A DNA stretch of 64,000 bases from Chondrus crispus (GCF_000350225.1 NW_005179389.1:62001-126000), one strand, 5' to 3'. Shown: positions 20,868 through 32,006, counted from the first letter of the stretch. Notes: a model not told the origin generated them from the letters alone. Numbers and translations: made by a program.

Positions 20868-22317
20868 CTAAGGCACGACGCAGTTTGCGGCACCCGCGTA
20901 GAAATTATTCGTCCCTGCAGGGCACGCACTACACCTCGCCGCTCCAGGTCTACTAAACTTCCCTGCAGAACACAACTCGCATCTCAGATAGTTCCCTGAT
21001 GCTTGTCTGCGACACGTTCCTGCAGCGCATTTCGTACACCCCTCTACACCCAGCACTCCTATCGTGCCGGAGCCACAGCTGCAGCAGACGCCATCGACGA
21101 GCTCCCGTGCATGGAAGAAGCCTGACACGCACTTGCATTCTTCATCACCCCAGATGAGGCCATTGAATGGCGTGCACTTGGTGGCCTGCCCACCTTTGCT
21201 CTCAAATTTAGTCGGACAGTGTTCGCATTTTCCCGTTTTCGCAACAAAACCTTTCCAATGTTGCACACGGCGATTGCTCTGAGACATCTGACCCATCACA
21301 GTAGAAGCTTAAACGACCGGAATTCTTCCTTGTCGTTCCCCTCGGACATCCCGTCTCCGGAAGAATGTATTCCGAGCGCAAGGAATTTAGTACTGTTCCC
21401 GAAGGACATCTCACACATTTCGTTTGTCCCCGACGAGGCACATTGCTTCCTGGTGGGCAAGGTCGACATTTCGCCCTTCCCGGGCGGTTGGAGAACGATC
21501 TGGCGAAACATTTAAGGCAAGAGCTACCATCTGTCACGTCTACCTCGGAAAACTCGCCACTTCGATAGAATCCCGGTGCGCATCGTTCGCAACGCCCCGC
21601 TGGTGTCCTGGCAAAGCCCAACTTGCATGTACATGATTCTGTGAAAAATATGTCATACGGCTTTCCAATCCGACGTATCTCACCCCGCGGGTACCGTACA
21701 CATCTGGTGTCAAGCCCTCCTTTGCTTTGAGTATTACTCGGACACTGATCGCACCTACTCTTCTTTCGATTATACCGCTCAGACGTCTTGCAACGCTGAC
21801 ACGCTCCCCGAAAGTTGCGGAAGAAGTTGGAAGGGCATGGTGTGTCATCTGGTTCGCAGGATGTAGCGCCCGTGACAGAAGTGTTTTCCCCTGGTTGACA
21901 TCTTTTACAGCTACCGAAAGTGCCCGCTGTCCCTGTAGGGCATGGGACGCACATTGTCGCGCCCTCTTTCTTGTTGCCTCTAAAGCCATCTGGGCACCCA
22001 TCGCAGAAACCAGTGCTTCCATCGTTGAATAGGAACGAGCTGCATGTCTTGCAAATCCCGTTAAAATTGGCATTGCCTTTTCCAGGAGGGCAACGCTTGC
22101 ACGACGATGCTCCTACTCCAGAGATTGTACCGTCTGGACAGAAATCGCATTTCAGCGAGTTGGGGCGGGCGGTGTCGAAAAACTCCGTTATAGGGTGAAA
22201 ACGCTGACTCGGGAACCAGGCGCGCAAGAGCCTGGACTGTTCGCAAGAACTTGAGTCCTCTGAGAGAACGACGGTACGACTACCCGCCTTGGAGGGAGTC
22301 GTCAGAAGTTGGTGCAC
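20868..22317 (-). pseudogene. Cysteine-rich (GCC2/GCC3, TNFR-like repeat) protein, broken
   Basis: Two overlapping minus frames (22317-21208, then 21299-20868) encode about ten short Cys repeats of the form CxxCPxGTxGxxGxxxC, for example CDGCPDGFRGNKKEGATMC, CPTGTAGTFGSCKRC and CSACPAGTNNFYAGAANC. This is the ephrin-receptor-like GCC2/GCC3 pattern of extracellular proteins. The join needs a frameshift around 21208-21299 (or a short intron). The longer ORF begins without an ATG (GTG at 22317, in-frame TAA upstream near 22380), so its N-terminus is elsewhere. The signal-peptide exon or fragment at 22928-23290 lies on the same strand upstream and carries the same repeat type, suggesting a single secreted-protein gene that is now disrupted or contains introns. 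Ligand and role are unknown. Confidence 0.7.
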
Positions 22318-22759
22318 AACCTTGTTTATTGATTTCGTTCTAGCCTCGATCTCTTTCGCGACATGGTCGCTCGCACTAGCACCTTAAAAAGAAGAGACAG
22401 CTTATTCATTCGCCGTACATCTGCTGACAATGTCTGTCTTCGAATTGCACTTTGCAATACCCTACAATTAATTAAAGCTACAACCTTTCGTCTTCCGTGC
22501 AATTGTCTGGGCAGATTGGATCAACTGGATCAAGGATATGATCATCTATCAAGGTCTTCTGTAATGCTGTTCTAATGACAGCACACCCGGGGCGTGGCCC
22601 CCCGTATCTCGACAGGCGGTGAAAGAACGTTCTTCACAAGGTCGACATTTGAGTTTGTAATGATAACCATACATGCACACACGTGCACACGTAATACACG
22701 GCTCACAACGCCGCACAGACGACGGCGCTAGGTCACAAGTCTTAAGAGAATGAGTGAGA

Positions 22760-23290
22760 GTGAGGGAAGTAAATGAGAGTCATCGTCTCGTCACCACAGA
22801 GTTCAAGCGGTTCAGTCTGGCATCTACCGAATACAACACAGACAACGCAGACCATCTCTGGACCAACGGAAACCTTTACCCCTTGAGGACACTTGGAAAG
22901 GAAATTGCCCGCTGGACAGGACAGGCATCAATCAGCCCCTTCAGGAGAGCTCTTCCCGGATGGACACGGCTTGCATACAGCGCTAGACTTGGCGCCTAGG
23001 GTTGTGCTGAGCGTGCCAGACTTGCATGGTTTGCATATGTCAACACCAGGTGCCCCCGTAAATGGGTTAAAGAAGCCTTTTGGACATGGAATACACTCTG
23101 AAGCGCCTTTCTTGTGTTGGTACGTCCCCTGAGGACACGGTAAACATCTCATTCCCTTGCGTAAAGTTCCAATATCGCATTCTGGAACTGCAGCGTGTGA
23201 CAGAGCCACAAATAAAGAGAGAGCAAGAATCAAAAATGAAGTAGTTACACTTGCCATCGTTGTGGTGATTGTTGAACGAAATAGTGTCAT
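22760..23290 (-). pseudogene. Signal peptide plus Cys-rich repeats, N-terminal part
   Basis: It starts at the ATG at 23290, or more plausibly at the second Met at 23257, which opens a clean signal peptide (MASVTTSFLILALSLFVALS, then HAA). GCC2/GCC3-like repeats follow: CLPCPQGTYQHKKGASEC, CIPCPKGFFNPFTGAPG, CKPCKSGTLSTTLGAKSS and CKPCPSGKSSPEGAD. The frame then meets a TGA at 22928-22930, but the repeat continues in the same frame straight after it (CLSCPAGNFLSKCPQG), so the stop falls inside a repeat. A nonsense mutation is the simplest reading. The locus probably belongs with 20868-22317. The product would be secreted or a type I membrane protein. Confidence 0.65.
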
Positions 23291-24023
23291 AGGTCTAATT
23301 GACTTGGAGACGTTTGCTGACGAACTTGTGCATGCGGCTCAAAATCGCTTCTACTGCAGGACTCTGAGAAGGTCTTTCGCGTGTGTTCTATGTTCAATTT
23401 GTAGGCGGAGCTGTCACTAAAATGTACGGTACCATTCCAAACTTCTCGCAGAAGACTTCCTGTGGTGTTCTAAAACCCTCATAGTTGCATCTTCGGCCTT
23501 ACAATGGAGAGAAGGCGGAAAGAATACTGTCAACACCATGTTAGATGCAATTAAAGAGGGTTGCCCCGATTAACAAAGTGAAACGTCTTTCCGGCCGCAA
23601 GGCTCCTTGCTGGACATTTTTGTTTTGACTTTATCTCGTCAGAATAATCGAAAAAGAGGGCTCTGCACATTGGATCTATCTGGAGCTATCCTGCCGTTGA
23701 GATATATCCAAATAATAGCAATAGAGCCCGTTTAGTGACGTACATTACGAGAGTATCACCCCCCAAAGATAGCAGCAGGGAATCTTATTAGCCGAATCTC
23801 ATGTATTGCTCGTTTCGTTCAATAGGCAATACACGACTTGATTCTGCACTTGGGTCGAATAGGAAGTACTGAGCAACGACTACGAAAGTATGTAGTCCTT
23901 TTTGAATCCCTCGAGATCGCCTTAATAGTCAACATCTCGGAAGACACTGGCGAGCACGAACCCCGTCGCCCCCTCCTCGTCTGCGGCATCAAGAGACTGG
24001 GAAATAAGTTTGCCCCTCCTGAA
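23291..24023. other. No gene recognised
   Basis: Probable upstream region of the cysteine-rich gene. Short ORFs only. Confidence 0.4.
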
Positions 24024-24254
24024 GTTGCAAGCCATGTATCACTCCAACCGGGCCCTGTATGCACAATTTGACTCGATGTGCCCATGTAACGAGGAGGGCG
24101 CATAAATATAGGCGACTGCAACCTCCATCACCACCGCCTCTTCCCCCCTTCACGCCAAGAGATTATCAAATGAGGTCGTAATTCCTGTATTTGCAAGTCA
24201 TACATCACTCCAAAAGCACCTTGAATGCACACCTTGACTCGATGCGCCCACGTA
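24024..24254. repeat. Imperfect 65-bp direct repeat
   Basis: 24024-24088 and 24190-24254 align throughout (ttgcaag.cat..atcactcca ... gactcgatg.gccca.gta). Each copy is followed within 50 bp by a TATA-like run (cataaatatagg near 24100; ttatatcg near 24280). It looks like a duplicated promoter-type segment. Confidence 0.55.
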
Positions 24255-24444
24255 GAGAGAGGGGACGCTACACCTCCTGCTTATATCGACTCTTTTTTTG
24301 CATGCGTTCGATTGCTTGAGAAGCAATATTTCATTGGAAGAAAGACACAGAGGGGAAAGTGCTGGTCATATATCCACATCTCCTTCCAGATACGGGCATG
24401 CAATTCAACTTTAAAGTAGTAAAATAGCATGTGTAATATTTCTA

Positions 24445-24578
24445 CCCCTTGTCTGGCTGGAAAGAGGCCATGTTTGGTCGAAACTTGCCTTCCATGCTAC
24501 CTACTAGTGATGCAATCTCGAAACCCTCCACGATTCTGGGCAAGATCAGTCTGAAATCTGTCGAAGGCGGCCACATCC
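24445..24578 (-). CDS. Protein-like ORF split by copia A
   Basis: Reading the pre-insertion minus strand (about 31009-30986 joined to 24578-24445), one frame is open for about 55 codons to a TAG. The part here has balanced composition: MWPPSTDFRLILPRIVEG, then FEIASLVGSMEGKFRPN. Just upstream the minus strand reads ctaactag, a good 3' splice-acceptor shape, so this may be the last exon of a gene now disrupted by copia A. No family is recognised. It is short, so chance is not excluded. Confidence 0.3.
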
Positions 24579-25107
24579 TGTCGTTTGACGCACCATGTCT
24601 GTACTTTGTTGGGAGCAACCACAAGGGGCGACATAATAGATAACTTACGAGGTTTTTATTGATTCAGGGAGATACATACATTGCTGGACTACAGTACCGA
24701 CAGCAATGAATCATATGTGGATCCCAAGTGTAACGGCAGAGGGAGAATAACGCCATGCCACTCGATCCAGCTGCAGACGGGTAGCATAAGAAGCAAACGG
24801 ATAGCTGGAAGGCATTTCGGGCAACTGGACAGTGCTACGAGGCTCTGGAACGGAAAAGCAAATTGCATGGATATCGGATATATAAGGCTTTTAGGTAACT
24901 CTACAAAAAACACTCAGCGGTAGATCCCCCCCGAGAATTCCTCTGTACTCAGTCACCAAGTAGGCCTGAGTGCGGTAGGAACAAGGAGGTGAACGGTAAA
25001 CTCTATCAGTCCCAACATTGGCAGTGAATCAAAGCACAGCAGAACAGTATTCCCCCTTTCGACTGCGTTTAGGTTTTTCGTCAGGTTCGACAATAGTCTG
25101 AACATCA
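24579..25107 (+). repeat. 5' LTR of copia A
   Basis: TGTCGTTTGACGC...GAACATCA. It contains a TATA box (tatataa, 24879-24885). The bases just inside (ttccggaatagg) do not start with TGG, so priming may use an internal tRNA region as in some copia elements; this is not shown. Confidence 0.95.
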
Positions 25108-25155
25108 TTCCGGAATAGGTCAGCTGTCCTTGTCGGACTCGAAGGTTTTTTGACG

Positions 25156-25929
25156 ATGAGCGAGGGACGCAATAGTGCTGGGAATCAAGAACTGGAAGCT
25201 TTGCTATTTACTGCGGTCACCGAGCTACAATGGACGCCGGATGAAGGGGATGACAAACAGGTATACGTTCGGTCCTGGTTAGAGTCACTCATCCAGGATA
25301 ATATCACCGGGGACGACATCCACGAACGCTACGTGGAACTTTTACCACCAGAGACGCTCTTCTCACCCAACACGCTGAACAGCGCCAACGCCCCTAGGAT
25401 GTTCAAAGAAGTGAGGGACGTAATCCACGGACGTGGGGGCCTTATAGCAAAACGCCGCGGCTTGACGATTAAAAAAGCACTGGCCGACTACTACGGGGAC
25501 CCGCAGGCTACAAAAGATGCAATCGACATGGCCCGTGAGCTCGTAGCAAGGGCCACGCCGTCACTCAGGGCAGAACGACAAGCCCGTGAACGCACACCAT
25601 CATCAGAAACCAACATGGAGGGTATGCACAGCAATGATTTGGAACACATCCCTGCATACGCTGACATGAGAGCCCCAGGGCTAAGGCTTCGAGAAGAAAC
25701 GTTGCCGCAGGTTCTTGAAAACAGATTCCTCGGTCATGGTCACGACGCACAAACCAGAAGACACAACCAGTACACGCCCGGGCCGGAAACCATGCAGCAA
25801 ACGCACCATATACGCAGGGGCCCAGGGATCAGTCAACAGTACCAAGCAGGTGGAACTCGCGTGAAGACAGTAGAAATAATGTTGGTTAGCAAGAAGGTCC
25901 ACTTTCTGCGCACGCAATTTCCGTCTTGA
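25156..25929 (+). pseudogene. Copia A gag, N-terminal part
   Basis: It starts at the ATG at 25156, about 50 bp after the LTR. The 257 residues are an acidic N-terminal domain (ELEALLFTAVTELQWTPDEG), a basic helix region and a Gln/His-rich linker. The frame stops at 25927-25929, and the next frame (-1 relative) begins exactly there with an unmistakable capsid-like continuation. The two therefore belong to one Gag, joined by a -1 shift. No X-XXY-YYZ slippery heptamer is visible at the junction, so a 1-bp indel is more likely than programmed frameshifting. Confidence 0.7.
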
Positions 25930-28835
25930 GCAGGTTAGCTACGCGATTTAAAGATAGAGCCGACAAGTATGCCGGCAATGAAGGGGACGTGTACTCTTCC
26001 TACATAAACTGTGCAGATCAATGGGGTGTACCGGAAGGCGCAGCATTAACGAACATCGAGACCATTCTGCACGGAGAGGCCAAGACCTACTACAAAAAGA
26101 AGGTTCAGGCCAACCCCAACTACTTCCAAACATGTGATGAAGTCAATAAGTTCATACTTGATACGTTTTACGGCCGCGAAGCCCAAGAGGCTACAATTGA
26201 GCACCTAGACTCGTTGTCTATGTACAAGCAAGCTCAAAGGCAAGGATCACTAGTAGCAGGGCTAAGGGCAGTTAGAGACGAGATAATCAAGCATGTTAAT
26301 CTGGTGCCAAAGGGCAGACAGACGGACCTCGATCAGATGCGTTGGCTAAAGAACGCGGTCAGACAGTATCGATGGGCACGACCTACGACGGCGAGAGCCC
26401 ATGACATGGACTTTGCGCGAATGTACGCCACGCTACGCTCGCAGGCAATAGAAGAGGAGAGGGCCATGGAAAATAGAAGCGAAAGAGGCCGATACCGCAG
26501 TAAGGTTGGGGACAAGTCACTCGGCCGAAGGATACTGTTTGGGGACATGTACGGACGCGATATTTCAAACCCTAGACACACGCCGGAGCCAGGAGACGGT
26601 CAGTTTCGAGGAAATTGCTGCGGCTGTGGTAAGCGGGGGTACAGAAGGGCGGATTATCCAGACTGTAAGCGGGACGGACGTACCTTTGAGCCGCATAGAA
26701 AAAAGGCACTCAAGGCCATCCACGAAGTGACGGGAATGAAAGAAGTACTGTTGGTAATGGGCGAGTTGCAAGACCAGTACGGAGACCGCTTCGAAGATCT
26801 GCTGGGAATGGCAAGAGGAGAATCAGGAAGTCAGGAAGAAGCTGGAGAGCAAGACATCGGGCTTGCGATAGAAGATGATCAGCGTCACGAAGGGACAGAT
26901 GGAGAGGAGCACGACGACGAGAAGGAGGGAGGTTTCATTGAGCAATTTCATATTCACATGACGGATATCATATCAAAAACCAATGATATCGCGACAAGTA
27001 CCCATCAGCAGTCACGTGATCTAGATGAGATTCCGATCCATGAGACAGAGCACTCGGACGACGACAAGACCTTCAGAGGGGCCTGTCTTGACACCGGAGC
27101 GACAACATCAGTATGCGGACTCAATCAAGCAAAAGCGTACGCTTCCTTCGCTGGTTTCAAGTACAAACCTAAGAAATCGAACAAGGTGTTTCGTTTCGGT
27201 GGAAATCGGGCTCGAAGCATGGGAACCATAGTGATCAAAATCCCCATACCTGGGAACTTGTACGTCGAACTTAAGGTAGACGTTGTCGAGCACGATATCC
27301 CTCTCTTGATAGGGCTGGACGCCCTGGATCGATTCGGTCTGTACGTTAACAATGTGCAAGACATGCTGGTACACGACAATTCCCGGTGGACCATACCGCT
27401 GGAAAGGAAAAAAGGGCATCTGTACTACACATGGGGAGAAGACGAGGTATTGTTTACAGTATCCGAGCTGAAGAGAATGCATCAGGGATTTTATCATCCC
27501 TCTGCGGAGAAGCTGTTCAACCTGATCAGGCGGGCCGATCCTCGAGACGCCACAACAGAAACGAGAAAGATCCTGAACAACATCTCACAGCAATGTAGCA
27601 ACTGCCAGCTGCATGCGCCGAGGCCGCTACGGTTCACTGCAACAATCCCCGAGGGCATAGTTTTTAACCGAATGGCAATTCTCGACCTCATGTGGATACA
27701 GAACCAACCTTTGCTACACGTCGTCGATCGCGACACTCATTACTCAGCCGCTAGATTCTTGCGGGGCGAATCAACCAAGGACGTGTGGGAAACATTTTTG
27801 CATTGCTGGGTGACAATGTATGTGGGCCTTCCAGACATACTGAAGGCGGACTCGGGCTCTGTTTTCACAAGCAAACGGTGGAACGAGTACGCAGAAAACG
27901 CCGGCGTCGTCGTGGAAATCTCTCCTGTGGAAAACTCTAACGCGTTGGGGGCTGGAGAGCGTTACCATGATCCCCTCAGACGGATCTATCTCAAGGTGAA
28001 GCATGACCACCCCGGCTACACGAAGGAGTTAATACTCTCCATCTCTAACAAGGCGATGAACGATACTTGCGGCCCGGAAGGACTCGTCCCGACCATTTTG
28101 GTATTTGGTGCTATTCCAAAGATCGCAGCACAGCCAAGTGGACAACCAACGCAAGAGCAGCGCATGAATCTCATGCAGACTGCACGGGCAGAGATGGAAA
28201 AAATCACAGCCAGGCTAAGGATGAAGACAATCCTCAAGAAGAGGACACCTAGTTCATCTCATGCGACCGTTTCAGAAGGAGATCCAGTACTCGTATGGCG
28301 CAAAAGAGGGAAACACTCCCTCTGGACTGGCCCATTTGAAGTTATCGCAGTTCATGGCAAGATCATCACGATCTCAGAGGACAATGGCAGAGCGAGAGAT
28401 TTTAATGCATCTTGCGTAAAGATATATCTCGAAGACGACCACGACTTGCACGCCAACAGGGCAAGCATTTCAAGAGAGGAATCGTCGTTATCCGAAGAGA
28501 GCTCAACTGGGACGGAGTCAGCTTCAGAGAAAGACGACGATTGGGAACGAGATCCAGACTGGGATATTGAGGAGGATAATATCTTCTACGATTTTAACTC
28601 CGCCGGAGATCAAGGCGTCTACTTAACAGAGACCCTACCGATCAACGACGTCAGAGGTAGAGAGGAAAGATTCATGTCTGCGAAAAAGAAGGAGCTTGAG
28701 GGGCTAGAGAAGATGGGAACTTGGAAAAGGGTAGCCTCCAAGGATATGCCAGAGGGTGCAAATCTGCTTGGCACACGATTCGCGCTCGCAATCAAAAACG
28801 CAGAACCCCTGAAGAGAAACCCAAGGAACGGCTAG
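25926..28835 (+). CDS. Copia A gag C-part, protease, integrase, RT start
   Basis: 969 codons without ATG initiation. Order: capsid-like domain (residues about 1-200), a zinc knuckle at about 230 reading CCGCGKRGYRRADYPDC, where the expected His and a Cys are both Tyr (26640-26642 and 26655-26657), aspartic protease (LDTGATTSVCG, Asp codon at 27090), the integrase HHCC finger (HPSAEKL...CSNC) and the core with D (LDLMW), D (KADSGSVF) and E (GAGERYH), then the RT N-terminus. It ends after GTRFALAIKNA because of a 1-bp deletion at about 28803; the next frame continues RT. Protease and integrase look intact; the Gag RNA-binding knuckle probably does not. Confidence 0.85.
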   Translation: MSRLATRFKDRADKYAGNEGDVYSSYINCADQWGVPEGAALTNIETILHGEAKTYYKKKVQANPNYFQTCDEVNKFILDTFYGREAQEATIEHLDSLSMYKQAQRQGSLVAGLRAVRDEIIKHVNLVPKGRQTDLDQMRWLKNAVRQYRWARPTTARAHDMDFARMYATLRSQAIEEERAMENRSERGRYRSKVGDKSLGRRILFGDMYGRDISNPRHTPEPGDGQFRGNCCGCGKRGYRRADYPDCKRDGRTFEPHRKKALKAIHEVTGMKEVLLVMGELQDQYGDRFEDLLGMARGESGSQEEAGEQDIGLAIEDDQRHEGTDGEEHDDEKEGGFIEQFHIHMTDIISKTNDIATSTHQQSRDLDEIPIHETEHSDDDKTFRGACLDTGATTSVCGLNQAKAYASFAGFKYKPKKSNKVFRFGGNRARSMGTIVIKIPIPGNLYVELKVDVVEHDIPLLIGLDALDRFGLYVNNVQDMLVHDNSRWTIPLERKKGHLYYTWGEDEVLFTVSELKRMHQGFYHPSAEKLFNLIRRADPRDATTETRKILNNISQQCSNCQLHAPRPLRFTATIPEGIVFNRMAILDLMWIQNQPLLHVVDRDTHYSAARFLRGESTKDVWETFLHCWVTMYVGLPDILKADSGSVFTSKRWNEYAENAGVVVEISPVENSNALGAGERYHDPLRRIYLKVKHDHPGYTKELILSISNKAMNDTCGPEGLVPTILVFGAIPKIAAQPSGQPTQEQRMNLMQTARAEMEKITARLRMKTILKKRTPSSSHATVSEGDPVLVWRKRGKHSLWTGPFEVIAVHGKIITISEDNGRARDFNASCVKIYLEDDHDLHANRASISREESSLSEESSTGTESASEKDDDWERDPDWDIEEDNIFYDFNSAGDQGVYLTETLPINDVRGREERFMSAKKKELEGLEKMGTWKRVASKDMPEGANLLGTRFALAIKNAEPLKRNPRNG

Positions 28836-30145
28836 TCGTACAGGTCCATACAGATCGGGACAAGTTTAACGTAATCCACGACTCAACGGCACTGCACCAA
28901 AGGTCAATTCGGATAATTGTGTCAATGGCGGCATCAGAGAAGTTCAAGATTTGGTCGCATGACATCACCCAGACATACCTACAATCCGAATTCCCTCTGA
29001 AGCGCGAAGTGTACCTTCGCCCACCACCCGAACTGAAACTTGCCAAGGACCGCGTACTGAAGCTGATCAAACCCCTCTACGGGCTATCCGAGAGCGGCGA
29101 CTACTGGGGATCGACCAGCAGCAGACACCACACTGTTGATCTAGGTATGCGACAGACCTGCGGCGATCTTAGTCTGTACTATCGGAGGAAAGGTGGAAAA
29201 TTGATCGGATTGTCGGGGGTAAGAGTTGACGACACCTTGCAGTGCGGAGATCAACATTTTTGGGAAGAGACGAAACGCACAATGGATATGTTCAAGAGCA
29301 CAGAGCGAGTTCAACAGAACATAAATTTCTGCGGGATACACGTAGACGTCAACGAGGGGCCGGGCAGCGGTTTTGTAATGTCCCAAAGAGACTACGTCAT
29401 TAAGCTGACCCCGCTAGTTACGCACGCTGACTACTCGCAGTTCAGAAGCATGAGAGCCAAGCTAGCTTGGCTGACCAACACACGGCCAGATATTGCCTGT
29501 GCCGTTGCGAAGCTGACTCAAGTGAGAGAGGGAGAGTTCAATCTTGAGGCGATCAAGGAAGCTAACTCAGTCGTGAAGCATGTGAGGAAGGACAAGAATC
29601 TAGGGATAGTGCACCCCCATCTCGACCCGGAATCGACAGAGATAATCGCTTTCTCCGACGCCGCCCTTGGGAACAACCGGGACCTATCCAGTCAGATCGG
29701 CTACGTTATCATACTTCGCGATCGCTATGGGGCAGCCAACATCCTTGAATACTCGAGCAAGAAATGCAGGAGAGTAACGCACTCCTCACTCGCGGGGGAA
29801 ATTATGGGGTTCTCATTCGCATTCGATGCGGCTTTTATCATAAAGCATGACCTCGAGGAAATTACCACGCGAACGTTTCCGTTGAAAATGATGACGGATA
29901 GCCGCGCACTCTTCGATATGGTCACTCGAAACTCATACTTCACTGAGAGGCGCCTTGTGATAGATATGGCAGCTATCCGTCAATCATATCAGCGCCGTGA
30001 AATCGATGGGATCGCTCATATACCGGGGCCAACCAACCCCGCAGACGCTATGACAAAGGTGGGCCAGAATGGCGTGTTGGCAAATTTGATGCAAGGAAGG
30101 CTGACAATGGAGCCAAGGCAGTGGGTCACTCGCACGCAGGATTAG
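28804..30145 (+). pseudogene. Copia A reverse transcriptase-RNase H
   Basis: Continuation of Pol in the shifted frame (open from 28721; true coding from about 28804). RT motifs: VVQVHTDRDKFNVIHD, catalytic Asp in HDITQTYLQSEF, KPLYGLSESGDYW and the VDD box in GVRVDDTLQCG, where the usual Tyr before VDD is Arg. RNase H: AFSDAALGNN, ILEYSSKKCRRVTHSS, MMTDSRALFDMV and the closing IPGPTNPADAMTK. It copies the element RNA in other family members; here the frameshift and the Arg in the active-site box should abolish activity. Confidence 0.85.
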
Positions 30146-30456
30146 GGATAGGAGCAATGGCGTCTGAGATGGTGTGCAAAAAAAACATCAGGGCATTGCA
30201 GGCCTGGAGATTGAGTTGAGCACGAGACTATGAAAGGCATCGCCGTCTCGACCAGCCCGGTATGAGGCGTTATGCTACGACCCGTGAGGGGTTTTTGACG
30301 TCACATTCTTGTCAAGACTCAACAGGACTCAGGGGGCAGGATAAAAAAAGGAAAACATGCAACATTTTTCTTATAGGAAAGCAAAACCGGCAGAGCAAAA
30401 ACGGTACACAGCAGTGTCAACTGTCTTAAGAATCTCGGACATAAAAAAATGGGGTG
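30146..30456 (+). other. Copia A 3' untranslated region and polypurine tract
   Basis: Non-coding stretch between the RNase H stop and the 3' LTR. It ends in ataaaaaaatggggtg (30441-30456), a purine-rich tract abutting the LTR and a plausible plus-strand primer. Confidence 0.7.
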
Positions 30457-30985
30457 TGTCGTTTGACGCACCATGTCTGTACTTTGTTGGGAGCAACCAC
30501 AAGGGGCGACATAATAGATAACTTACGAGGTTTTTATTGATTCAGGGAGATACATACATTGCTGGACTACAGTACCGACAGCAATGAATCATATGTGGAT
30601 CCCAAGTGTAACGGCAGAGGGAGAATAACGCCATGCCACTCGATCCAGCTGCAGACGGGTAGCATAAGAAGCAAACGGATAGCTGGAAGGCATTTCGGGC
30701 AACTGGACAGTGCTACGAGGCTCTGGAACGGAAAAGCAAATTGCATGGATATCGGATATATAAGGCTTTTAGGTAACTCTACAAAAAACACTCAGCGGTA
30801 GATCCCCCCCGAGAATTCCTCTGTACTCAGTCACCAAGTAGGCCTGAGTGCGGTAGGAACAAGGAGGTGAACGGTAAACTCTATCAGTCCAAACATTGGC
30901 AGTGAATCAAAGCACAGCAGAACAGTATTCCCCCTTTCGACTGCGTTTAGGTTTTTCGTCAGGTTCGACAATAGTCTGAACATCA
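30457..30985 (+). repeat. 3' LTR of copia A
   Basis: Same length as the 5' LTR and nearly identical to it; TATA at 30757-30763. The 3' flank starts with the target duplication catcc. Confidence 0.95.
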
Positions 30986-30990
30986 CATCC

Positions 30991-32006
30991 GGTTGTGCCA
31001 GTGCATGATAAATGATGCTCTCTAGTTACTGTCAGGATTACAGAACGCCTTCATTCCTCGACTCACCACTACACGTATTTGTTGTAGCATCAATATTGGG
31101 AGAAGAGAATGATCTCTTCAGTGTGTGTAACAATGAATCGTTAAGATTCTGCAGAGGGTTAGTGCGCGTACGGGCGGTTTTGAGGGCGTAACGACGCCAG
31201 GGGTTGAGGGCAGGCTCCTGCCGGGCGAGGGTCTTCTCGCGTAAGTTGGTTGAGTTTATTCTGTGAGTCGTTCGTTTGTGTGTTCTCTCCTCTTCGGTGC
31301 TGGAGGAGGTTGTGATACTAAAAAGCTGAAGCGAAAGGCAGAGACAGTTTCTCTGTTCGGGATCTGGCGGAGGCACTGTACTGTGGATCGGGATCCTGGG
31401 AGAAGCGATCAGGACCAGGCTGACTCTCCGAGGGGTGTTACTGTAATCTTCTTGTCGCCGACTGACATGATCGGCGGCGGCGTTGCCGATCATTTGGCGA
31501 GATCTCTATTTCATGATGAAATTTTCATCAGTATTGGCCCCGATTTTTGCATTCAGAAGAATGAAAGTGGAATCACTTGCGCTGCTGTACTGTGCATCCA
31601 GCAGCACCCTTTTACCGTAGTTCGTCCTCCCTGGCAATTTTGGACATGCACACTGTGGCACTTCTCTCACCGGCGTTTGTCCGATTACCTCCCATGTGCG
31701 GAATCTAGCAGCGGTAGTACAGCATAACCTACGGATGATTACTCGACTCGAAATTTTCAGTAGAAGGATGGACTATGACAGTAAACTCTGGACCTCACAC
31801 GCTTTCAAATAATTCTCGTTATACCGGTACATTCATCGGAGACGCTTCCATCTCGTCAGCATCAAGAGACGCAGGAAAGGCGATCCTCCTTTTTATTCCT
31901 TATCAGTCGGTCTGCGCGGCCGCGGTTTACTGCAATTTCCCTCGCATCCCACACGTCTCATCGCTCGGGCAGGGTGCTCACTTACCCATTGATGCCCATT
32001 GATGGG
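30991..32006. other. No gene recognised
   Basis: A minus-strand 151-codon ORF (31038-31493) has no recognisable family. A 9-bp-stem hairpin (atgatcggc/gccgatcat) sits at 31467-31493. Confidence 0.4.

Larger units (their letters stand above)
24579..30985 (+). mobile_element. Copia element A, complete with LTRs and target duplication
   Basis: 6.4-kb Ty1/copia element: 529-bp LTRs (24579-25107 and 30457-30985), both TG...CA, flanked by a perfect 5-bp duplication catcc (24574-24578 and 30986-30990). Comparing the LTRs by eye I find one difference (tcccaac versus tccaaac near their 3' ends), so insertion was recent. Gag-Pol spans 25156-30145 in three overlapping frames. Lesions in the zinc knuckle and RT suggest it cannot supply its own RT. 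Confidence 0.95.

Noticed and set aside
25920..25932. Programmed -1 frameshift or antizyme-type site in copia A gag
   Set aside because: The join sits at tcttga, but the required shift is -1 and no X-XXY-YYZ heptamer is present. A 1-bp indel explains it better, as for the clear one at about 28803.
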